Below are positions 51,780-63,674 of a stretch of DNA of 64,000 nt, one piece after another. Below the pieces are notes generated by a model. That model was not told where the DNA came from. It was given only the letters and a program-made list of their open reading frames with translations, and ran no database searches. Source of the stretch: Toxonevra muliebris (Eukaryota; Arthropoda; Insecta; Diptera; Pallopteridae); the NCBI GenBank assembly GCA_963691655.1, contig OY829327.1:85262019-85326018 (forward strand), in the 5' to 3' direction. The translations under genes were made by a program, and so were the position numbers. Positions within the stretch are counted from its first letter, which is position 1. Each line of letters begins with the position of its first letter.

Positions 51780-52652
51780 ACACAAGCCACCTATTTCTAT
51801 GCCGTTGTACATCGCAATGCCAGTGTTTTGTATCGCAGCAAAAATTAGGAGTGACGTTATTTCATACCAGTGTGTATTTTGGTCCAGTGTCTTTCAAGCC
51901 GAAAAATACGCAATTGAGACCTGCGCTAATATAAATCTGTATAAAGGTCTTAAAGGCGCAAATATTGTAATTTTTTCAGACAGCCAGGCGGTTCTCTTAG
52001 CACTCTCTTCATGGAGTTTTTCCTCTAACTGGTGAAAGAGTGTTTTGAGAGTCTCCAGCGCTGGTCTACCCGTAACAAAGTTACGCTTTGTTGAGTACCC
52101 GGCCACTGTGACATTCTTGGTAATGAGGCCGCCGATGTACTGGCTAGGCAAGGTTCATCTACCAAGCTGGGTCTCTACGAAATCTATCGTTGAAGAGTGG
52201 TCTAAGGCAAAATGGCTAGAGTATTGGAACTCTATCCCAGGTTTAAGACAGGCAAAAGCACTTATCATTCCGCTTGACCAAAATCAGCCCATCTCATATT
52301 CCAAACCTGACCTTAGGCTATTGGTGGGCTACATGTCTGGACACTATGGGCTCAGATATCACCTAAACAAATTAGGTCTGTCCAATGAGACTATGTCTGG
52401 AAGATGACGAGACGACATCTCACATTCGGTGTGAATGTCCGGCCTTGGCTCGGCTCAGAGGAAGAATTTTTGGTAATCCTTTTCTGACGGCTAATCATAT
52501 CAAATCTTCTTCTACAAAAGATGTCTTGACTTTTATTAGGTCAGCTGAACATCTTTTGTCATAAAATAGGGAATGGCACAAAAATCTTTTAGGTCGCAGT
52601 GCCTGCCTGTTTGGGCTCCCATAAATACTAATAATAATAATAATATTTCATA
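51780..52652 (+). mobile_element. 5'-truncated LINE relic: RNase H, Cys tail and AAT-repeat 3' end
   Basis: On the + strand: RNase H start near 51780, FSDSQAVLLALSS (about 51975), then PGHCDILGNEAADVLARQGS in another frame (about 52097-52157), where the tryptophan codon before VPGH has become TGA. Next come WSKAKWLEYWNSIPGLRQAK, GYMSGHYGLRYHLNKLGL, and after a frameshift EDDETTSHIRCECPALARLR. The tail contains AATCTTTTAGGTCGCAGTGC (52583-52602) followed by an AAT microsatellite (52627-52645). It is the same family as the nested copy at 18038-18349. Inactive. Confidence 0.9.
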
Positions 52653-55600
52653 CCAAACGATGTTTCAGACAAGGTGATTCCCTATCGTGTGACTTTCTCA
52701 ATGATATGCTGAAGAAATAAGTTCCAACGGCCAACAGCGACAGATAAAGCTTTATAGAAACCGCCAAGACCGATCATCGGTTGTAGTGTCAATGAAATAA
52801 GTAAGATTGTCAATTGTTTTAATAATAATTAAATACAATACATATGTAATTGCATTTATGCTGGACTTCTACGCAGAATAGCTGGGATCAATATTCGGCA
52901 TGGAATTACCTCTTGACTGGCAATAGTAAATCTCCAAAAGTGAAAATCCCATAAGAAAAGTTTTCATTTCGCTGTTTGGACTCGACTTAAAACTGTTGAT
53001 GGATGAATGGAAGCTAAAAGCTCGACTTAGGCCATAATAGTAGTAGTGTCATAAAGCTGTTGTGACTCCATTGCTTGAATTTTTCCCATGAATTTCTTGT
53101 GGATTTAATATGATTCCATATCTCGAAGACTAATTCTAGTTTTAGCAGTATATTTAGTTACAATAGGTGAAATAACAGCCGGATCAAAGTCGTATTCAAC
53201 CTTTTAGAGCTGCTGTTAACGTGAGACAACTCAATCCCACCCAATTTTTATTTTCATTCCTTTCTTCTCAGTACAAAATTGTTTGCTTAACTTCTTGTTT
53301 ACAAAAACAGAAAATCACCATAAAGCCAACATCTTGAATCAACAGTTATTTTATTGCAAATTGAAAAGTGCACATTTCCCATCAACAACGACACCAACAA
53401 AAACAACACTATAATAATATCTTTGCACATTCCACAAGCTAACAAGAAGATTTTCAAATTTTCCCAATATCTCTTCGGGCAGATTAGGTATGTATGTATC
53501 TTATGGTTTTGTATGTGCGAAAATGTTTCCGCAATGGCAAATTGTCTTGTGAATTCACATGAGCTGCTTGATCTACACTCTGATAAGCAATACATAAACA
53601 TATGCGCACATCCGTTTCCGTTTACATTTTACATTAAGTAAATTTTAAACTTTTTTGCTAAAGAATCTCCACAATTTTCAATAAAGCAGGTGATAATTCA
53701 TTCTAAATTCAAACGTAATTTAATACGAGTATTTACCACAATAAATAATCACCCTCAACTATACACAGCGTACATATTTGTGCAACTGCAACAATTAATA
53801 TTTGCACAATTTTAATGTAAATTCTTCTTATTAGCTTCTCTAGCTCAGCTCCGAAAGATACACAGCGCAACTATAAATTACTACTGAAATTATACTCACA
53901 CATATGTATGCAAAACATTCACATTGCGTGGGTGTTTCTGTATTTTACAATAAAACAATATATGAGTGTGTCTTTCGTGTTAGTAAATATTTTTGCAAGC
54001 CAATAAATCACATGTAAATTGCACTAATTGTTTTGTTACGCCTATTGTTCAGCATAATATCCTTTTGATCATCTACTTATGTATTGCAGTGTGGATATGT
54101 ATACGCGAACAAATTCTTTTTAAGGAATTCCAACGATGCAGACATTTTTGTAAACTATTTGATAAGCTAACTACAAAAACAAGCACACATTCATACCTAC
54201 AAACAGTGCCACACACATACACACATAAATAAGGCACAATGGAAGCTTTTTATGGTATAATAATGATTTGCTAAGTTGAGAAATAATGTCAAACTTGTGG
54301 TATTTTTTTTACATTTTCGATAACTTACTTATATAGAGAATTAATATTGCTAGTCCTTGTTTTAACCCAATTTTTGAGTTACATTCAATAGCATAGATCT
54401 TGAAATCAAGCAACTGCACTAAAAATAACATAAACTTTTTTACTATTTCTTTATGTTTTTTTTAATTTAACACTCAGAAGTCGGAAAATTAAAATCAGAA
54501 TCGTAACTCCTAGTACTACTTTAATTATAACACAATTTCTAGGAGTTTTAACGTAAAACTTTTCCATTTAATAATGTGGATTACGTCCTTAGGGTTTTAT
54601 ATAGTAACACCAATATTTACCTTCCTGAAGCGTGTTTAGTCAGAAAAAAAATTACATGGAATTTTCATAAATTTGCATTTGCATATGGAGTCGTAACAAC
54701 AACAAAAAGCCAACAAACACACACACACACAAAACCATCCGGTCTCTTTTTCGTTTCTCTCGCGTTCGTTTTTCTATAATCATTGTCGCGTTCATAGAAA
54801 ATTTCAAAGGAAATTCCATACATTTTCACTCAGTTTTTTTGTTAGCTACTTTATGATGACGTTTTTTTTTTTGTCGTGAGCTACGAACAACTAAAGTTCG
54901 TTATTAGCCTAAAACTTTAGTTGAAAATTTGTACGTATGAACAAAAAAAAATTATAGTCTCAATAACCATAAAGTTCGTTTGCAGACACAATATAAAAAT
55001 CTGCATCAGACAGATTTGGAAAAACAAAAAAACTTATACTACACCTACCTTCCTTCGGGATTGTAAAATTTATAAAATACTTTTATTAATAATCGTAAAT
55101 TAAATGCACGCACACATACAAAACAATAATACAAACACAAAAAGGGCGTATTTGTAAAGATGACTTTGACATACGGACATGCCTACATATTTCTAAACAT
55201 CATACTCCATAAATCGTAAAGCAATTGGCATTTTATTGTTGACCTGAAATAGGTTGATAAATTGACAAAGCTTGGTTTTTGTGTTATAGTGTGAGGTGTA
55301 TCTCCTATTGCCATTTATAAATTTATTGTAAGTTGAATGTAATTATTTGCATTAAAATAGAATAAAAATATTTTCGGTGAACTATCTTTCTTTAAGGTGT
55401 TGAGAGCAGAGTTGCCATGGCGTAAAAAATTTTGTAATCAAATTATTCTAAAAATGTTAACAATTTTGAAAAAAAAGTAAACAAACATATATGGTAGTCA
55501 TAAGACAGGGAATGATTATATAGGGGTGATTTAAAAAAATTTTGACCCGTGGTTCAATTCCATGCGAAGCCAACAAATTTTTTTTTTTTAACCAGTTAAA

Positions 55601-56641
55601 TATTTTTTTTTAACTTTCTTGGCTCCACGTGGATGTCTAATGTAATTACAACAACAAACGATTCCATTATTTACTTATGTAATGTTAATGGCTTGGTTCT
55701 AATGCAAAAGTTCTGTATTTGCATTATTCTGGGAAATATGTACCTAGTAGATCATTCTAATGTTCTATGACCCTTCATAATTTTTAGCAAGACACATTTT
55801 CTTCAAAAACAGTGCAATCGTTTCAACGGTGTTTTTAAGTAAGTAAGAGTGGGAGGAAATTGTATATTGCTTATCTCTTTGTGATTAACAACTTTGCTTC
55901 TGACGTAAAATTCGTATCTGCTGAAATAAAGAAATTTCTTAATAGTCAATGAAGATCCCATTTTTCCGACTTCAGGCCATTGTGGGAGAACTAGATATAA
56001 TGGAGAAAAACTGTGTACGCAGTCGTGACCAGTGACCCCAAATTATTATGAAACCGGAAAATCTCTCGAAAATTTGGTTGAAAATTTGTGGCCCTATGTA
56101 ATTTTGGTACTACTTACATTTTTCATTCGATAACTTGCAGGGATGACACCAAGCATGAACATAATTAGTGCAACCCATTCTTATCGAATGAAAAAACGAA
56201 ATAAAGGGAGTAATAAAAAAAAATATGCCAATTTATCAAAATTTTCTTGCAAATTTTAGTTTAAATTAAATTAAAAAAAAAAAAAAACATTTTAAAAATC
56301 TGGCCTATTTTTATCGATATTTTTTGAATCGGTTAACCAATTCATGATGCGATTAGATGTGTTTGTATCATTTGAGGAATGAACGGACATTTCCAGCTCG
56401 AGATGTGATTTTTGAAGTAAAATGAAAAAATACCAATGTCCCATAAACTGAAAATTTTAATCTTGGTTTTCGAATTCAGAGGGAGAATTTCCACAGAAAA
56501 ACCACAAATCCAATGTACAAAAAAAAAAATGTAATTTTATGATCAAGTGTAATTTTGAACAAATCTGTATTTGATCGTTTTAAATCGGTGTTACGTAACA
56601 TAGTTGACAAGCGTTACGTAAAATATGAACGGCCCCTTTGG
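52653..56641. other. Intergenic DNA upstream of USP8, no gene seen
   Basis: AT-rich sequence with CA tracts (54717-54732) and T/A runs. A perfect 15-bp inverted repeat TTTTTCATTCGATAA (56119-56133) pairs with 56181-56195. A TATCGATA (DRE-type motif) at 56312-56319 is about 1.3 kb upstream of the USP8 start, too far to assign. No domain-bearing frame. Confidence 0.5.
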
Positions 56642-56945
56642 CAGTGTGGCCAACTTTTATTTTTCAAAATCTGCTAAAATGACGAAAAAAAACGCGTATT
56701 TTCTTAAAAAAATCGTTAAATTTTTTCCCTTATAAAAGTGCGAGAAAACTCAATACATTTAAACTTTTTCACTAACACAGGCACACATCTAATACTTCTA
56801 GTCATTGAAAATTCCTTGGATTTTTTGAAGATATTTTAAATTGAAAAAACAGGCTGAGCGCTAAATCACTTTTTTCGGCGTTTTAATTTTCAAAAAGCAC
56901 TAAAATCAGCGGGAAAAGCGCTGAGTCGGCCACACTGCTCATTGG
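56634..56945. mobile_element. hAT-type MITE upstream of USP8
   Basis: A 296-bp element (56642-56937) has inverted termini CAGTGTGGCCAACT and, complemented from the right, CAGTGTGGCCGACT. Further inward, TTTTCAAAATCTGCTAAAAT mirrors the complement of the right side. It is flanked by CCCTTTGG and CTCATTGG, which agree at 6 of 8 positions, an ageing 8-bp duplication. CAGTG termini plus 8-bp duplications fit hAT. It ends about 650 bp upstream of the USP8 start codon. Confidence 0.7.
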
Positions 56946-57587
56946 CCAATAATTTGTCAAAAAAAAGAGTATATCTTCCACTCAATCGTTTTTCTAACTT
57001 CTTTGTATACAAGCATCTAAATGTTTTATAGTATAATAAATTCAAATATTTTGGCTTACAATATTTATTAATTGCTTTGAAATTATATTGCTTACACTCC
57101 TAATGAAACGTCGGAAGTAAATTAATAAATAAAAAATTTCAAAATCTCGTTTGGAAATTATTTTGAAAAACTTTTGCACACGACAAACTTGCCCCCAATT
57201 GGCCCTATTGGCAAAAACGAAAGCGCCCTCTAACGCCATTAGCTTTTCTCCTGACTTCTTCTTTTCACCACTGTGCTACTTTTTCACCACACCAGCAGCA
57301 ATAAACGTCATTCGTCTCGCAGAATGAAAGAAGTAGTAAAAAATTTTTAATCTCTCTTTTCTTTATTAATTTTAATACGTTTATTTGATAAAAAGAAATT
57401 ATTTTAAACAGCATAAAATGCAAACGCACTAAAAAAATAAGAACTAGACGAAATATAGACAAAATTTCTAAACTTTCGAATTGGAATTGCTGCAATTCTG
57501 CGAACTACTGACGTAAGCAGAGGAGCAGCAGAGCACAGTAAATCTGTTGTTATTTGCGTGGTGTGGAACTTGTGAATAATAGCTAAA
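56946..57587 (+). promoter_or_regulatory. Promoter and 5' UTR region of USP8 (inferred)
   Basis: The 640 bp before the start codon should hold the promoter and leader. No TATA box or initiator can be assigned confidently. Sequence just before the ATG is rich in AGCAG triplets (57519-57535), as in fly 5' UTRs. Minus-strand frames at 57042-57495 have no domain and are not called. Confidence 0.35.
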
Positions 57588-60500
57588 ATGACACAAGTAA
57601 AAGATTTGCATTTGGGTCAAACTCTCGAAGATTTAGAGAAACATTCGGTTATCCCAGATGTGAAGGCGAAGAAAATGCAAATGTAAGTAAAAGAAATTGT
57701 TGAATGTGTAATCAATAAAAATTTAACGTTGTTTTCGCTAATCTAGATTGCTGGAAACAGCGCGAAAGTTATTCCGCGAAGCTGAAAAATACTATCGTGA
57801 GGGTGATGAAGAGTTGGCCTATGTCTTCTATATGAAATATTTTAATTTGCTGCATTGTATTCACAAGAAACCCGACTATGCTCAGCACAAGCAGACAGTG
57901 CGTCAAGTTCTGGGTGGTAATGCCTCAAATACGCTCACAATGGACAAATTAGAAATACTGAGCAAATCGCTTAAGAAACGATACAACATTATGAGCGATC
58001 TGAAACAGAGACAGTATGATCGAGAATACAACGACTTGAGCGCTTCAGAGAAATTTGATCGTGTAAAAGCGGACACAGTTATGGTGTCGCCCATGCTGGG
58101 AGAAATTTTAATCAAGCAACACCTCAATGTAATCACTTGCAGGGAATTATTCGAGCGAACTCACGAGAATAATGTTCTGATAATGGATTGTCGTTCAAGT
58201 AAAGATTATGCGCTATCACGTTTGACGTATTCGTGGGCATTTAATGTGCCCGAAGAGCATATTATAGCAGGGTAAGCAACTTTGTTTAATGCCAAATACT
58301 TGTACTAATTTAATAATGATTTATTTCTTAGAATGTCTGCGGGCAAATTGCAAGATAAATTGGACAATCCATCGAAGGTGTTGTGGTCAGCACGTTCGGT
58401 AAAGGATCAAGTCGTGCTAATAGATTGGAATTGTAAAGATGCTAATCCACCCAGACATACGCCTATTGGCATACTTCTGGACATTTTGCAAAATGTAATA
58501 ATTAGCGAGTATCATTTAATAATTTCTCTATCAAACATAAACATCTATTATTCTATTTCGAACGCAGTGGGATCCTGACGTTACTTATCGTTCGCCCATT
58601 AAAATTTTAGAAGGTGGCTACGAATACTTCATAATGATGTATCCAACATTGTGTACGAATCCAAGCGTACAAGCACCCCAACAGAGCAACGAAGATTCGG
58701 ATTTAATCGATGATATTGAATATCCGTCAATACATGATATAACAATGAAAGATGAAATACGAGAGAATGGCTACTCATCGCTGAGTCCCACAAGCAGCAT
58801 GGCGAGGCCTTTAACTTTTACCCCCTCTTATCCAACACGTCCGAGCGTTGATCGCTCCAGTAAATTGGCCGCCATCAAAACATACGACGATAAAAAACCA
58901 ATTGTAGAAATTCTCAAGGAGCAAGAGGAACTTCTGGAGAAAGCTCAAGCCAATGATGTACAATTACAGCAGGCAGCGAAAAAATGGGATTCAATATTCG
59001 ACGATAAAACCAAGAGCAGCTCTGAAAAATCTGAACCATTGACCAATTCGCAACAAGAATTACTCTACAATATAATGCAGTTGGAAAGTGCCGCTGAGGA
59101 TTATGTAAGTCCGGGATGATAGTAATGTACTTTTACAATTGATTTATTAAGCAAATTTGTGCTTTTAGAAAGTCGAAAATATACGATTACGCGATGAACT
59201 CGAAAAATATAAACGCCTCGAACGTGAACAACAAGAGAAACTCACTCCCAATGAAGCAGAAAACTTGGAAGTAACTACCAAACACATTGAAACCAAAATT
59301 CAGGAACGTGAAAAACTCGATGAGCAACATGAACGTGAAAAGCAAATGCGCGAAAAACAATTGGCTATTGCGCGAGAAAATAAGCGTCATATGAAACCGC
59401 CAACCACCACAGATGAAGATGAGGATATTTCAAAGCCAAAAATACCGCAATTTGATCGATCGATTAAGCCACAAACGACAACACCCGGTACGCCGCCTTC
59501 AACGTCAACACCAGCGCATGCGACGTATGCTGTCGAAAGACGACGAGATTTCTCGCCCGTGCCAGGAACAATGGTAATATAAATAATATTAATTTCTAAG
59601 TTCACGTTATGCATAACATGCCAGCAATTAGGCAAAACAAAACATATTCATAATTCATGTGCCATCGTCGCCCACGTTTCCCTCCCTTAAACGACTCACA
59701 CCCTAATATAAACATACATTTGTCTACGCCATATCGACATTAGCAGCAGCATTAATGCTGCATTGTGTCTGCAGCGCTCAAAAATGTCAACAATTTGTAT
59801 AATATGCAACAATTTTAACGTCATTTGGTTAACCGCCAAGTTCATTCAATACAATCAATAATAGGTCACGTTTCGCATTCGCATGATATTGTTCTGTCCT
59901 GCCTTCGTTCAATTGCATACTCTTGGCTTGGTTCTGTTTTTGGATATGTCAGTATGCGTAGTAATATTTTAACACATTTCTGCTCACTAGAGAATTTGTG
60001 CAACATTACAAAGAAAACGTTCAAAAATAGCTTCAGCATGAATCAAAGAAGCCTTTAAGAATATTTACTTTAAACCCCCTGTTCAGGCGCGAGTTGAAAT
60101 GTTAAAAGAAACTTTTTATAAAATGTTATTATTCCTTCTCTCTTTTGACGCGCACTGCGTCGCTGTGTCTCAAAACGTAAACTTTGTTGTATCAGGGTTT
60201 TCGTACATTTAGTCTGTCGCTGTCTCTTCTCAAAGCATGTTGTGTTTGCAACAAAATTTAACACATCAAATAAATTTAAAAACGCATTTGAAAATAAGTA
60301 AAAGATGATTGTAGTTGCAGGTGTTAAATTTCATTTGCCAACGGCACATATACTTGTTTATACTTCATTGTTTCCTTTGAGAAGGGTGAGTATAAGTGCT
60401 GCATACTTTTAGGCTTGTGAGCATATATCACACAGTGAAAATAAACAAATATTTTTGGTAGTGTTTTTTTGGGCCTCACTTAAATGCTCACTTTATCAAT

Positions 60501-61840
60501 ATCTAAATAAGTTTAATCCCAATTTCAGGGTCGTGGTTTGACAGGTTTGAAAAATTTAGGCAACACCTGCTATATGAATAGTATAATTCAATGTCTCAGC
60601 AATACACCGCAACTCACCGAATACTGCATAACGGACAAATACAAGAACTACATAAGTCGCACCAACAAAACAAAGGGTCACATTGTGGAGGAACTCGCTG
60701 CGCTCATTAAAGTTTTATGGAATGGGAATTACAAATGCGTTGCCAGCAAAGATTTGCGTGTAAGTCTATAATAAAACTCTGAGCAAAAGTAGAACAAAAA
60801 CAGAAAACAATAACATAATCGTAAAATGAACCTAAAAATAGTAATAAATTTTAAATTTAAATATTTTTTGGTTGTTGTAGTACGTCATCGGACAATATCA
60901 ACAAATCTTTCGAGGTATTGAACAACAAGACTCGCACGAATTTCTCACCATACTAATGGATTGGCTGCACTCTGATTTGCAAACTTTATATGTGCCGGAA
61001 AAACCGCGGGATAATATAACCGCTTCGGAGAAGGCGTGGCTAGAGTTTACCAAATCCAAGGAGAGTCTCATATTGCATTTATTTTATGGCCAAATCAAAA
61101 GCACCGTCAAGTGCATCGAGTGTAATAAAGAATCGGCTACATATGAAAGCTTCTCTAATTTGAGTTTGGAACTTCCATCAAACGCTAGTGTTTGCTACTT
61201 GAGTCAATGTATGGATATGTACTTTAGTGGGGAACGTATACACGGGTGGAATTGTCCAAGTTGTAAAAAGAAACGTGATGCCGTCAAGAAATTAGATATC
61301 TCAAAACTTCCGCCCGTTTTGGTTGTGCACTTGAAAAGGTAAATTTGTAAAATTGTGAATTTTGAATCCAAAGAATTTCCATTTTAATATTATTTATGCA
61401 TAGATTCTATGCTGATCCCGATGGCATTGGAGCGAATCCATATAAGAAAAAACAAAATTATGTCCGTTTTCCTTTAGAAAATCTCGATATGACACCGTAC
61501 ATTGCAAAGTCTGAATCCCGTTCGGTTACACCAAAAACTTATGAATTGTATGGTGTTTCCAATCATTATGGTTCAATGGAGAGCGGGCATTATACAGCAT
61601 TTTGCAAGAGTGGAAATTATGGAAAGTGAGTGTGTTCGACAGACGTTTAAATTCAATTAAATGCATCTGATTTCATAATTTTCCACATGTTTTATTTTTC
61701 TTTTTCGTTTTGCTTGCAGATGGTTTAAGTTCGATGATCAGGTTGTTTCACCACTCGATACATCCAACGTGTTGTCGAGCGCTGCTTATATACTATTCTA
61801 CACTTGGTTGCCCCCCATGCAAATATCGGAAACAAATTAG
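57588..61840 (+). CDS. Usp8: Ubiquitin-specific protease 8 (USP8/UBPY), nine exons, 918 aa
   Basis: USP8 is a cysteine deubiquitinase of early endosomes that removes ubiquitin from receptors and ESCRT-0. Exons: 57588-57682, 57747-58271, 58332-58494, 58568-59104, 59169-59573, 60529-60759, 60881-61338, 61404-61625, 61720-61840. All introns are GT-AG, phases agree, and the total is 919 codons with stop TAG. Domains: N-terminal USP8 dimerisation/MIT-like helices (about 1-140), rhodanese-like domain (about 170-290: LIMDCRSSKDY to ILEGGYEYF) without an obvious CX4-5R active loop, coiled coil (about 441-515), USP catalytic domain (579-912). Catalytic Cys589 (LGNTCYMNS), His867 (ESGHYTAF) and Asp884 (WFKFDD); zinc ligand pairs CIEC and CPSC. 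STAM-SH3-binding motifs PSVDRSSKL (353-361) and PQFDRSIKP (533-541). Start context CTAAAATG is good. Length is close to the fly orthologue as I recall it. Confidence 0.97.
59574..60528 (+). other. USP8 intron 5 (955 bp), unusually long for this gene
   Basis: The other seven introns are 60-121 bp. This one separates the regulatory half of the protein from the catalytic domain, which begins four residues into exon 6. It has a clean donor (ATG followed by GTAATA) and acceptor (TTTCAG before GGT). Frames inside are low quality. No repeat recognised. Confidence 0.8.
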
Positions 61841-62058
61841 TCTGTAAATTTCTATGCTAATTTGATTTCATCATTTCTGTCTCGTGAAATGCAATTACTT
61901 TTATTAATATTTTCTCAGAAGTTTATCTTAAAGCAAGCAACATGCAAACAAACATTATATTCCTTATAAAGCTTTCCTTTTATATTTTATAGCTCTAGTC
62001 GTTTAAATAGCTTGAAGAGTTTATTTTTATTTTTTTAGTTTTTATTTCTTATTTCTAA

Positions 62059-62064
62059 AATAAA
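62059..62064 (+). promoter_or_regulatory. Likely USP8 polyadenylation signal AATAAA
   Basis: A canonical AATAAA about 220 bp after the stop codon, followed by T-rich sequence. No earlier canonical hexamer was noticed in the 3' UTR. Confidence 0.5.
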
Positions 62065-62610
62065 TTTTGTTTCTATTTTTCGTTCATTGTTTATCAATTG
62101 TTATTGAATTTTACAAAAAAAAATATAGGTATATTCGTACATGTGTATATGCATGTATTTTATGCTTAATTTCTATATATTAATTTATATTTCAAAATGT
62201 AATTAAACTTATTAATTATCCAGAAGCTTTTAGAAAAATAACTTTTAAATGAAATTAAGACTATACGTGCATTATTAAATTTTTGAAAAACACATATTTT
62301 TAGACAAATTAAATTTCAAATGAATTATTAAAGCTCGTAATATACGTATTCATATTTAAATACATATTAATGAATAAAACTATTATTTTTGTAAAAAATA
62401 TAGAGTCATGAATTATAAATTTATAGAATTTTCGTTTATTTGACACCATATTGGGCATATTGGAGAACTCAATCATACAGACAGGAAAGTTTCTATATCT
62501 TTCTTACTACCTATTTTTTTTATCTCTTCAGACTGACGTTCATGCTTAAGCAGAAGATTTTTTCAAAATCATTTGTAGATACGGACACACGAGAGTGAAT
62601 TTCAGACAAA
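62065..62610. other. USP8 to ema spacer, first part; no gene seen
   Basis: AT-rich intergenic sequence without recognisable elements. Confidence 0.5.
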
Positions 62611-62835
62611 TTTAGAATTTCGTTGAAATGCGGAATTTCGCTATACAAAAAATGCAAAATGAAATTCTATATTTTAGACGCATTTCAACGAAATGCACTT
62701 GAAATGCAGAAAGTAACTAGCAACCCTCAAACACAAGGTTGTAAAAAACAGGAACAATTTAAGATCTATAACATTTTTTTTTTATATATTTTGGATTTTG
62801 TTTTCATAACAGCTGCTCTTGTAAAATTTATTAGG
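62611..62835. repeat. Dispersed repeat module shared with the hAT-like copies
   Basis: About 150 bp (62680-62830) matches the module at 1-130 and at 3765-3890. All contain TTTCAACGAAA, then GCAACCCTCAAACACA, then TTTTGCATTTTG or its variant, then CATAACAGCTGC. Here the module is preceded by AATTTCGTTGAAAT (62617-62630), the inverse of ATTTCAACGAAAT (62682-62694). It is either a fragment of the hAT-like family or an independent small element. Confidence 0.6.
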
Positions 62836-63098
62836 TGAAAAAATAAAATAATAGAGTCGGATTGCCATAGGAATTTTTGGTGTCCAAATTCAATTGAAAG
62901 GCCACATTTTTATTTACACAAAACTCTCACAAAAATTCTTCTTCTCCAAACTTAAAATTTGTCAAATAAATGAATTTAAAATTCATTTTTTGTACGTTTT
63001 TATTTTTTCAGATACAAATCCTTTGTTCAATACGAAACAGATGAGAAAAACAAACAAAACAAGAGGCTTATGTACGAATAGCAAATAAATGTTAAATA

Positions 63099-63138
<40 letters not shown>

Positions 63139-63674
63139 TATAATGTAAATATATGCATGCATAGCAATATGTAGGTAGTTATAACAAATTTCGAAGTGGT
63201 GACCTTTTTTGTTTTTTTAGATATATTTCTTAAAATGAAATAAAATTTATTTTTTCATTTAAATTTATTTTAAAACCAATACGTTTTTATTTTTGTTGTT
63301 GTACATTTTCATTTTCACTCGATGCAACACTGTTTCACACTATGCAAACGTACACTTGCATGCAACCCTGCCATTCATTTCGTCTTGTCAAAATCATATG
63401 TTCTCAGAAATTGACAACATCTCTCTGTCAGAGTAAACCAATTGTGTGACTGAAGCGAAACTTTTTTGATGAGAAATGCACTAAAAAGTACAGAAGAAAC
63501 GCAATAAAAAGATTAGTTCAAGTAATTAGTTGCTTAACTAAATTGCACAGCGAACTTGTGTACAAAATAACAAATATAGAATAAAAACAAATCAAATCAA
63601 AAGTGAAAGAAAAAAACGAAGGCATTTCCCTCTGCCCCCTCAAAATACATTTTTCCAGTGAATAGTGAAGAAAA
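62836..63674 (+). promoter_or_regulatory. Upstream region and 5' UTR of ema (inferred)
   Basis: Includes an (AT)15 microsatellite at 63101-63130. The leader of ema probably starts within the last 250 bp. No core promoter element is assigned. A 76-codon minus-strand frame overlapping the ema start is a shadow. Confidence 0.35.

Noticed and set aside
55540..55570. B-box-like GGTTCAATTCC suggesting another SINE head
   Set aside because: No A box at the right distance upstream and no repeat structure, so probably chance.
56312..56319. TATCGATA, a DRE-type core promoter motif
   Set aside because: About 1.3 kb from the USP8 start with no other support; an 8-base palindrome is expected by chance in AT-rich DNA.
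59825..60058. 77-codon frame inside USP8 intron 5 as an extra exon
   Set aside because: Exon 5 and exon 6 join in phase without it, and the frame has no family similarity or good flanking splice sites.
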